DNA of 38,707 nucleotides from Oscillospiraceae bacterium (GTDB taxonomy: Bacteria > Bacillota > Clostridia > UMGS1810): NCBI GenBank assembly GCA_015068975.1, contig SVJM01000020.1, forward strand, positions 1-38,707. The letters run 5' to 3'. Every line of letters begins with the position of its first letter. Within the stretch, counting starts at the first letter, position 1. A model generated the notes under the pieces. The model saw nothing but the letters and a program-made list of their open reading frames with translations. It searched no databases and was not told the origin of the DNA. Made by a program: the position numbers and the translations under genes. Shown in pieces: positions 1-5,714 of this stretch.

Positions 1-404
1 ATTGTATTCATAGCGAATAGATTTCCTTTCTGTGTGGTTTTTGGTGGTACTTAAACTTTAACACAAAAAGTTTCTATTCGCTATTTATTTTTTAAAAGTG
101 TAACATATCAATTGTAAACCTACATTTATATTAGGAATTTTACAAAAATTAATAAAAATATACAATATGTTGTATTTTTCATTAAAATTTTTACTTTTTT
201 CGCATAATGCAGTCAGATATATAAGTAGTGATTATTTGCAAAGTATTTTTATAATACACATCGACTCATATTTATATATGAAAAAGTATTACGCACAAAA
301 CAATGATTGTGAAAAAAATATCAATATTATAAAGCATTATTTACAAATTTTGGCTACCAAATTGTACACTATGCACAAAATATAGTGGTGCTATCACAAA
401 ACTA
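1..404. other. AT-rich gene-free lead-in
   Basis: No convincing gene is seen. The stretch is very AT-rich. It starts with an inverted repeat (10-21 with 73-84) and ends at the spoVG promoter. A 72-codon open frame at 167-385 has no ribosome binding site and a low-complexity Phe/Ile/Tyr/Lys composition, so I do not call it. Confidence 0.6.
10..90 (+). terminator. Inverted repeat with T-rich tail, possible terminator
   Basis: Positions 10-21 (ATAGCGAATAGA) pair perfectly with 73-84, giving a 12-bp stem around a 51-nt loop, followed by a T-rich run at 85-92. It could end a gene lying left of the window. The loop is long for an intrinsic terminator, so it may instead be the end of a repeat element. 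Confidence 0.35.
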
Positions 405-434
405 TTGACAATTTTATACAATAAGCGATATAAT
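405..434 (+). promoter_or_regulatory. SigA-type promoter of spoVG
   Basis: TTGACA at 405-410 and TATAAT at 429-434 are both consensus hexamers, with an 18-bp spacer. The -10 lies 42 bp before the spoVG start codon, so the leader should be about 35 nt. The perfect hexamers suggest strong vegetative expression. Confidence 0.85.
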
Positions 435-476
435 ATATGTAAATCATTTATGATTTACAAAAAAAGGAGAATTATT

Positions 477-740
477 ATGGAAATCACAAGCATCAAAATC
501 AAGAAATTTGCATCAGAAAGCAAAATGCGTGCAATCGCATCAATTACATTTGACGACTGGTTTGCAATCCACGATGTCAAGGTTATTGAAAACAACGGAA
601 AAGTCTTCGTTGCTATGCCTAACAAAAGATTAAAGGACGGTACATTCAAAGATGTAGCTCATCCTATCAATCCTGAGGCAAGACAGTATATAGAATCTGC
701 AGTGATTGAGGCATATAATAACGCTGAAATCGAGGAATAG
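477..740 (+). CDS. spoVG: Septation/sporulation regulator SpoVG
   Basis: 87-residue SpoVG. In Bacillota this small dimeric nucleic-acid-binding protein affects asymmetric septation, capsule and virulence gene expression. The sequence matches the family throughout: N-terminal MEITSIKIK strand, the DDWFAIHDVKVI core, the VAMPNK motif at about residues 48-53, and the DVAHPINPEAR stretch before the C-terminal helix. The reading frame is open upstream to 405, but ATG at 477 is chosen because AAAGGAGAA sits just before it and the upstream frame overlaps the promoter. It is a monocistronic unit with its own promoter and terminator. Nothing is truncated. Confidence 0.96.
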   Translation: MEITSIKIKKFASESKMRAIASITFDDWFAIHDVKVIENNGKVFVAMPNKRLKDGTFKDVAHPINPEARQYIESAVIEAYNNAEIEE

Positions 741-747
741 GGATGTA

Positions 748-837
748 AAAATTCCCTGTACCGTAAAAACGTAGGAATATATTTGTTAATAATATAATAT
801 TTATGTAGGAAACCATCCAGTGTGGATGGTTTCCTTT
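748..837 (+). repeat. 90-bp direct repeat, copy 1 (contains spoVG terminator)
   Basis: Positions 748-837 are identical to 1145-1234 by eye, a shift of 397 bp. The unit begins just after the spoVG stop and contains an AT-rich stretch and the terminator hairpin. The sequence in between (838-1144) is a long palindrome. Confidence 0.9.
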
Positions 838-840
838 GAT
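807..840 (+). terminator. Intrinsic terminator of spoVG
   Basis: AGGAAACCATCC (807-818) pairs perfectly with 824-835 around the loop AGTGT. A short T-rich segment follows. It lies 66 bp after the spoVG stop codon. Confidence 0.85.
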
Positions 841-856
841 TTTATACGTTTTTACT

Positions 857-1102
857 TTGAACAAACTTTCACTCTCGACGTGAGTACATAAAAATGATAC
901 ATTATATGAATAAAATACTTTCATTTCAATATTTTTTCTATGTTTTAAAATTATGAATTTAGATATCAGGCAAGGAAAAATCATCTGACAATACTCTGTG
1001 TATGTTTGATGATTTTTCAGACGCATGGTGCGAAATTCATATTTTAAAACCATATAATGCATCATTTTTATGTACTCTTTATACGCCTTCGCTTCAGTTT
1101 GT
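857..1102. repeat. Long imperfect palindrome between the direct repeats
   Basis: Nested arms are visible: 882-908 pairs with 1051-1077 (27 bp, one mismatch), 942-960 with 1033-1050 (one bulge), and 975-985 with 1008-1018 (11 bp, perfect). Weaker similarity extends outwards, with ACAAACT in both flanks. The whole could fold into a hairpin of over 200 nt. It resembles a non-autonomous (MITE-like) element or a structured RNA. No coding potential is credible in it. Confidence 0.7.
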
Positions 1103-1144
1103 CCAATACAAGCAATTTTTCCTATCCCTATTCTGCCCATTTTC

Positions 1145-1234
1145 AAAATTCCCTGTACCGTAAAAACGTAGGAATATATTTGTTAATAATATAATATTTA
1201 TGTAGGAAACCATCCAGTGTGGATGGTTTCCTTT
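1145..1234 (+). repeat. 90-bp direct repeat, copy 2
   Basis: This is an exact copy of 748-837, including the 12-bp-stem hairpin (1204-1215 with 1221-1232). It has no gene directly upstream, so it is a relic of a duplication or of the insertion that brought in the palindrome. Confidence 0.9.
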
Positions 1235-1294
1235 ATTTTATCAAATGTTTCTATAATGTCCTCATATACGATCTCAGTTGCACTAAATAAATAT

Positions 1295-1318
1295 CCATCC
1301 GCATAGCGGGTGGTTTTT
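1295..1318 (+). terminator. Terminator-like hairpin in repeat region
   Basis: CCATCCGC (1295-1302) pairs with 1306-1313 around the loop ATA and is followed by TTTTT. The same GCATAGC loop motif recurs in a second small hairpin at 1326-1336. It is not adjacent to a gene, so it probably belongs to a repeated intergenic element. Confidence 0.5.
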
Positions 1319-1325
1319 CATTTTC

Positions 1326-1416
1326 GGGCATAGCCCTACTCGATACTGGCGACGCACAAGTGCGTTTTAGATTGGCCTGCCAGCCATGTAGTTGCTACTT
1401 ACTACCCATAAATGGG
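1326..1416. repeat. String of short hairpins
   Basis: Small stems follow one another: GGGC/GCCC at 1326-1336, ACGCAC/GTGCGT at 1352-1365, a weaker stem at about 1374-1387, and ACCCA/TGGGT at 1403-1416. No frame runs across them with coding character. The pattern resembles dispersed intergenic repeats of clostridial genomes. Confidence 0.45.
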
Positions 1417-1427
1417 TTGTTTTTTGC

Positions 1428-1560
1428 AGGCTTCCCCTTGAGGGGAAGCTGTCGAGCATTGCGAGACTGATGAGGTGTTTATTAAGCTCTATACTTCATA
1501 TATTACCACCTCATCCGAGTTTTGCTTTGCAAAACCCACCTTCCCCTCAAGGGGAAGGCT
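1428..1560. repeat. 133-bp MITE-like palindromic element
   Basis: Terminal inverted repeats at 1428-1448 and 1540-1560 (core CTTCCCC...GGGGAAG) are each self-complementary. A subterminal pair, GATGAGGTG (1469-1477) and CACCTCATC (1507-1515), lies inside, plus a GTTTTGC/GCAAAAC hairpin at about 1519-1535. The design is that of a short non-coding dispersed palindrome. I recall similar elements in many clostridial genomes but could not search for them. Confidence 0.7.
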
Positions 1561-1690
1561 TTCCAACAAATTGTTTGTACTATACTGCAATATTACAATA
1601 ATTTGCTTTTTGTTATAACTTGTACTTTGTTATCTATTCACCGGTTAACCTCTTTTGAACCAGATGACTATCGCGTGGTTTTCGTTATAC

Positions 1691-1725
1691 AAAAAAACAG
1701 ACACATCAATCAGATGTGTCTGTTT
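1691..1725 (-). terminator. Terminator of the sugar importer operon
   Basis: A 13-bp perfect stem (1695-1707 with 1713-1725, core ACAGACACATC) with a 5-nt loop ends in seven A residues on the plus strand, which is a U-tract for leftward transcription. It lies 14 bp after the stop of the last permease gene. Confidence 0.9.
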
Positions 1726-1738
1726 CAATATAATCTTA

Positions 1739-2644
1739 TTAACCTTTGATTGAACCAACCATAACACCCTGTACGAAGAATTTCTGTACGAATGGGTATA
1801 CGCACCAAACAGGAACAGATGCAACCATAATAAGTGCATATTTGATAAGATCCTGGAAGTTAGCTCTTTCAGCATCACCGTCACCGGTAAGTGCGTCAGC
1901 ATTCTGCTGATTTGCAATAAGAATATTTTTGAGTATAACCTGAAGTGGCTGAAGTTCCATCTTTGTAAGATAGATAGTAGCATGGAAGTATACGTTCCAG
2001 AGACCAACTGCATAGAACAATGTTATAACTGCGATAATTGCTTTTGAAAGCGGAAGAACCATTGTAGCAAAAAATCTGAAGTCAGAACATCCGTCAATCT
2101 TAGCAGCTTCAAGAAGTTCCTTTGGAATCTGCTGGAAGTTTGTTCTTGTAACGATCATGTTATATACAGAGATAGATCCCGGAATAAGGATAGCCCATCT
2201 TGTATTTATGATACCAAGGCTTTCCATAAGGAGGTATGTAGGAATGATACCACCACCGAAAAGCATTGTAAATGAGAACAAGAACATTAATCTGTCTCTG
2301 AATGGCATATCAGCTCTTGAGAGCGGATATGCACAAAGAAGTGTCATAACAACATGGATGATAGTTCCAAATACTGTATATATAACAGAGTTTTTGAAAC
2401 CTGTCATAATATCATCATATTTAAAAACTGCCTTATAACCTTCAAGAGTAGGATTAACCGGCCAGAGGCCTACCTTACCTGCTGAAACTGCTTCACCTGA
2501 TGAAAAGGAAGAAGCAATAACGTTTAATATTGGTACAAGAACTATAAGGAGAATAACAAACATAATAACATTTACAATTGCGTAAAATACTTTATCACTT
2601 GCACAATCCTTAATAGCTGTATTTTTCTTTTTTGATAATGCCAT
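1739..2644 (-). CDS. Carbohydrate ABC transporter permease (YtcP/LplC type)
   Basis: 301-residue inner-membrane permease of the CUT1 class, the MalG-like partner in LplB/LplC systems. It has an N-terminal transmembrane helix (about 20-45) and further helices at about 90-115, 125-150 and 205-230. The conserved EAA loop reads ELLEAAKIDGCSDFRFF near residue 175-190, the contact site for the ATPase. It ends in the family-typical QKFFVQGVMVGSIKG tail. Start ATG at 2644 has GGAGAG nine bases upstream. It lies 18 bp after the other permease gene, in one operon with the binding lipoprotein. The specific substrate cannot be told; oligosaccharide or glycan fragments are usual for this subgroup. Confidence 0.93.
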   Translation of the reverse strand: MALSKKKNTAIKDCASDKVFYAIVNVIMFVILLIVLVPILNVIASSFSSGEAVSAGKVGLWPVNPTLEGYKAVFKYDDIMTGFKNSVIYTVFGTIIHVVMTLLCAYPLSRADMPFRDRLMFLFSFTMLFGGGIIPTYLLMESLGIINTRWAILIPGSISVYNMIVTRTNFQQIPKELLEAAKIDGCSDFRFFATMVLPLSKAIIAVITLFYAVGLWNVYFHATIYLTKMELQPLQVILKNILIANQQNADALTGDGDAERANFQDLIKYALIMVASVPVWCVYPFVQKFFVQGVMVGSIKG

Positions 2645-2662
2645 AATACTGTACTCTCCTTT

Positions 2663-3643
2663 CTACCAAAGACTTGTTTCACTAACCTTGCTTGAAATCT
2701 TATTAACTGTAACAATAAGAACAAGGTTAATAACTGAGTTAAACAAACTGATGGCTGTTGAATAGTCATATCTTCTGTAACCGTCACCTGTTGTACCGAA
2801 ACCTAACTTATATGAATAAGTAGTGATAACTTCAGCTGTTTCGATGTTAAGGTTGTTCTGAAGAAGAAGAACCTTTTCAAAACCGATACTCATGATTTTA
2901 CCAAAGTCCATAATCAAGATAATGATAGCTGTTGGTACAATTGTAGGGAAATCGATATAACGCAATCTCTGGAATCTTGTAGCACCATCGATAAGAGCTG
3001 CTTCAGTTGTTTCAACGTCAGCAGAAGAAAGTGCAGCAAGATAGATGATTGTAGACCATCCCATGTTCTGCCATACACCTGACCAAACATAAAGGTGTGG
3101 AAAAGCAGCTGCTTTTGCCATAGGTGTATCTGTATATGTAACACCCAAAGTTTTACAGATATTTGCAAACAAACCAACATGTGGATTAAAGAACTGTGTA
3201 AGAATAGATACCAATACAACCACAGAAATAAAGTGTGGCATATATGTAAGCATCTGTACAGTCTTTTTGTACGCTTTGCATCTCATTACATTAAGTCCCA
3301 AAGCAAGTATAATCGGGATTGGGAATGAAGCACAAAGTGAATATACCGAAATTCTGATTGTATTAAAGAAATACTGCCAGAACTGTGGGTATGATATAAA
3401 TTCAACAAAGTGATCAAATCCTATAAAAGGACTTCCCCAGATACCTTTACGAGGCAAGAAGTTCTTAAAGGCAATCTGAACACCGAGCATAGGAATGTAG
3501 TTAAAAATAATTATATAGATAACAGGAAGGGCAATAAGTACATACAACTGCCATGCTTCCAACATTTTTTTCCAAGTAGATTTACGAATAACAACGGCAC
3601 CTTCATTAATGACTGTGTCATTATTCTTTGTATTTTTTTTCAT
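2663..3643 (-). CDS. ABC transporter permease (LplB type)
   Basis: 326-residue permease of the LplB/YtcO group (MalF-like partner). Six hydrophobic segments are visible, starting with LYVLIALPVIYIIIF at about 33-48, followed by the hallmark NYIPMLGVQIAFKNF. The EAA loop is ETTEAALIDGATRFQRL at about residues 210-226. The C-terminus KVSETSLW is typical of the family. ATG 3643 has a GGAGAT ribosome binding site. The gene follows the lipoprotein gene after a 106-bp gap that carries a strong hairpin, which fits lower expression of the permeases than of the binding protein. Confidence 0.93.
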   Translation of the reverse strand: MKKNTKNNDTVINEGAVVIRKSTWKKMLEAWQLYVLIALPVIYIIIFNYIPMLGVQIAFKNFLPRKGIWGSPFIGFDHFVEFISYPQFWQYFFNTIRISVYSLCASFPIPIILALGLNVMRCKAYKKTVQMLTYMPHFISVVVLVSILTQFFNPHVGLFANICKTLGVTYTDTPMAKAAAFPHLYVWSGVWQNMGWSTIIYLAALSSADVETTEAALIDGATRFQRLRYIDFPTIVPTAIIILIMDFGKIMSIGFEKVLLLQNNLNIETAEVITTYSYKLGFGTTGDGYRRYDYSTAISLFNSVINLVLIVTVNKISSKVSETSLW

Positions 3644-3693
3644 ATTGCTATCTCCAAACTCATTTAAAATGTGCTTACAATATTGATTAATCC

Positions 3694-3715
3694 CCTGCCG
3701 GCAAAAGCCGGCAGG
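3694..3715 (-). other. Intercistronic hairpin between lipoprotein and permease genes
   Basis: CCTGCCGGC (3694-3702) pairs perfectly with GCCGGCAGG (3707-3715) around a 4-nt loop. For leftward transcription no U-tract follows, so it is not a standard terminator. A position between a binding-protein gene and its permease genes suggests an RNA processing or 3'-end stabilising element that sets the expression ratio (inference). Confidence 0.7.
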
Positions 3716-3749
3716 AAACTAAATTTAGTACATAAAACAGATAATCAAA

Positions 3750-5486
3750 TTATCTTTCCATGTAGTCATAGCCCTTCTGAGCTAATTCGAGACACTGGTC
3801 AATCTTAAGGTTCTTAAGTTCTGTCTGGAACTTATCCCAATCTTTTTCAACATCGAGATCACCAACGATGAACTTAGCCTGCTGCTGCTGGAAGTATGTC
3901 TTCAAGCTTGAAGCAAGTGTAGAATAGTTCTTCTGATCTTCGAGGTTTTCAAACTTAAGCGCTCTTACGATGTGCTTTTCAATTTCTTTTCTGTCAGCTT
4001 CTTCGAGATAGTAAGGTGTAATAGCCTGAGCTTTTACATACTCACCATTAAGTGGGTTGCCGTCCCAAACCATACCATCAGCAATCTTAGAAGATCTGTA
4101 CTGTGGGTTCTGTGCCTGCCAATGAGAGTTGGTAATTGTACCATAACCGAGAATTGTAACGATATCACCTTCAAAGCCAATGTGTTTGAAGAGTGCTCTG
4201 TCTTTTTCTTCATCAGTTGTAGCTCTGTACCAGTCTTTTACGATTTCAGGATCGTTCTTACCAGATGGATCTCTCTTACCTTCAATACCATAACGAGCAA
4301 ATGTTGTTGCTTCTTCACTCATCATGAAATCAAAGAGCGCATATCCAGCCAATGGGTGTTCACACTTACGTGACATCCAACCCATATTAGTAGGTTTGAT
4401 TGGCTTCATATATGGATAGTTGATGCCTTTTGGTCCTTTTGGAACCGGAAGTGGAACATAGTCAAGCATTCTTTCAAGCTTAGCACTGAATACGTTGTCA
4501 GGGCTGCCACCGATGAGAACACCGATTCTGTTTGTTTCTGCACAAGAAATAGCTTTAAGCTCTTCATTCTTCTGAATAAGTGACTGCTTGTCAAGAAGAC
4601 CATCTTTACAAAGGTCAGAAATATACTTGAGACCTTCTTTGTAATCGTCAGATGTATAGATATAGCTTACTTTACCTTTGTCATCTGCCCACATATAGTT
4701 GTCACGGTCACAGTAAACAAATGCATTCAAAAGGAATTCATAAGGCTTAGCTGTGTATCCGTTTGTTGAACCTGTCATAGGGATTTCATCCTTCTGACCA
4801 TTGCCGTTAGGGTCTTTGTCTCTGAATGCTTCAAGAACAGTTCTGAGTTCTTCTGTTGTAGTAGGAACTTCAAGGCCAAGCTTATCAAGCCATACTTTGT
4901 TGATGAAAGCTTTACCTGAGAATACGTTACCCATCTGTTCACAGATATATGGAACAGTATATCTGTGTCCATCAGCAGCAATGAGGAAGTTATCAATCTT
5001 ATCAATGATTGTCTGTTCTACAGCCTGCTTGTAATAGTAACCATAGTTCTCATAATAGTAATCCCATGGAACAACAGCACCTGTACCATAGTCACCTACA
5101 CCATACTGAATGAAATCAGCATCTGAAAGTGAAGGAGATACTGCGATGTCAGGAAGGTCGTCAGAGTTTGCAGCAAGCATTGTCTTAACTGAGTTAGAGT
5201 CTGCATATACTTCAAAATCAAGTTCCAAACCTGTCTTTTCTTCAAGGTACAATGAGAAAGCATTTGTTTCAAAATCAGGAACACATGCATCATGTGTTTT
5301 ACCAATTTTGAGCTTTGTGCCCGGTTCTGCATATGGATACTGATGGTCTTTGACCTTAGCTTCGATTAATTTGTCATTTTCGGTGAGTTCACCATAAACT
5401 GATGAAGATGAACCGCCACCGCAAGCTGACATTAATACAGCTGTTGCCAATACCATAGCACCGATTACGCGTTTTTTGTTAAGCAT
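3750..5486 (-). CDS. Extracellular solute-binding lipoprotein (LipO/YtcQ type)
   Basis: 578-residue lipoprotein, the binding component of the adjacent importer. The signal peptide ends in the lipobox LMSAC with the lipidated Cys at residue 22, followed by a Gly/Ser linker. The family-typical Ca-binding-like loop DPNGNGQKDEIP is at about 225-236. Large solute-binding proteins of over 500 residues of this group are known to pair with LplB/LplC permeases in Bacillota. The frame is open to 5492 via TTG, but ATG 5486 has GGAGAG at eight bases, so it is preferred. It is the first gene of the operon, with a promoter at 5627-5655 and a structured leader of about 130 nt. No ATPase gene is present; a shared MsmX-like ATPase elsewhere is likely. 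Confidence 0.93.
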   Translation of the reverse strand: MLNKKRVIGAMVLATAVLMSACGGGSSSSVYGELTENDKLIEAKVKDHQYPYAEPGTKLKIGKTHDACVPDFETNAFSLYLEEKTGLELDFEVYADSNSVKTMLAANSDDLPDIAVSPSLSDADFIQYGVGDYGTGAVVPWDYYYENYGYYYKQAVEQTIIDKIDNFLIAADGHRYTVPYICEQMGNVFSGKAFINKVWLDKLGLEVPTTTEELRTVLEAFRDKDPNGNGQKDEIPMTGSTNGYTAKPYEFLLNAFVYCDRDNYMWADDKGKVSYIYTSDDYKEGLKYISDLCKDGLLDKQSLIQKNEELKAISCAETNRIGVLIGGSPDNVFSAKLERMLDYVPLPVPKGPKGINYPYMKPIKPTNMGWMSRKCEHPLAGYALFDFMMSEEATTFARYGIEGKRDPSGKNDPEIVKDWYRATTDEEKDRALFKHIGFEGDIVTILGYGTITNSHWQAQNPQYRSSKIADGMVWDGNPLNGEYVKAQAITPYYLEEADRKEIEKHIVRALKFENLEDQKNYSTLASSLKTYFQQQQAKFIVGDLDVEKDWDKFQTELKNLKIDQCLELAQKGYDYMER

Positions 5487-5513
5487 TTTCAATTCTCTCC
5501 TTTTCTTTAATTT

Positions 5514-5539
5514 AATATTATTTAAAATAAAATAATATT
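5514..5539 (-). other. AT-rich hairpin in importer leader
   Basis: AATATTATT (5514-5522) pairs with AATAATATT (5531-5539) around an 8-nt loop. It lies close upstream of the ribosome binding site of the lipoprotein gene. The stem is weak because it is all A/U. Confidence 0.4.
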
Positions 5540-5549
5540 CAGTTTAACC

Positions 5550-5584
5550 ATGTATTCAGCCCGAAAGAATCGAGCTGAATACAT
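5550..5584 (-). promoter_or_regulatory. 15-bp hairpin in the 5' leader of the importer operon
   Basis: Positions 5550-5564 pair with 5570-5584 over 15 bp (one G-U in the transcript) with a 5-nt loop. It is placed about 35 nt after the predicted transcription start and 60 nt before the start codon. No U-tract follows, so it is more likely a leader structure (stability or protein-binding) than a terminator. Confidence 0.65.
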
Positions 5585-5626
5585 CTTGTAATTAAAATAT
5601 GTAGTCTTTTGTAATTCTTTAGATAC

Positions 5627-5655
5627 ATTTTAACACTTTTGCACAATGTTGTCAA
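5627..5655 (-). promoter_or_regulatory. Promoter of the sugar importer operon
   Basis: Read leftwards, TTGACA (5650-5655) and TAAAAT (5627-5632) are spaced by 17 bp. This gives a transcript start near 5620. The -35 lies inside a region of dyad symmetry. Confidence 0.8.
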
Positions 5656-5669
5656 CAATCTTTTGTGCA
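5640..5669. promoter_or_regulatory. Candidate operator over the -35 of the importer promoter
   Basis: TGCACA (5640-5645) and TGTGCA (5664-5669) form an inverted repeat, and an inner palindrome TGTTGTCAACA (5647-5657) covers the -35 hexamer. Such an arrangement would suit a dimeric repressor. No regulator gene lies next to it. Confidence 0.45.
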
Positions 5670-5708
5670 TTTTGAATAAATTTCGTTAACAAAATTTAAA
5701 TTCAAAAT
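5669..5708 (-). terminator. AT-rich inverted repeat after the 976-residue SLH gene
   Basis: ATTTTGAA...TTCAAAAT arms with additional A/T pairing enclose GTTAAC, starting a few bases past the stop codon at 5715. No clean U-tract follows, so terminator function is uncertain. Confidence 0.35.
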
Positions 5709-5714
5709 ATCAGA

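Noticed and set aside
167-385. 72-codon open frame before spoVG
   Set aside because: Very AT-rich, no ribosome binding site, no recognisable domain.
667-1146. 159-codon open frame on the minus strand over the palindrome
   Set aside because: It runs through the palindrome, one terminator repeat and into spoVG antisense, has no ribosome binding site, and its composition is not protein-like.
1295-1416. CRISPR-like array of short repeats
   Set aside because: The units are different hairpins without a constant repeat or spacer length, and no cas gene is present.
1392-1749. Two overlapping plus-strand frames of 69 and 75 codons
   Set aside because: They lie over palindromic repeats and the importer terminator, so they are by-products of repeat sequence.
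5550-5584. Hairpin as terminator of the 976-residue SLH gene
   Set aside because: No U-tract follows and it lies downstream of the importer promoter, so a leader role is more likely.
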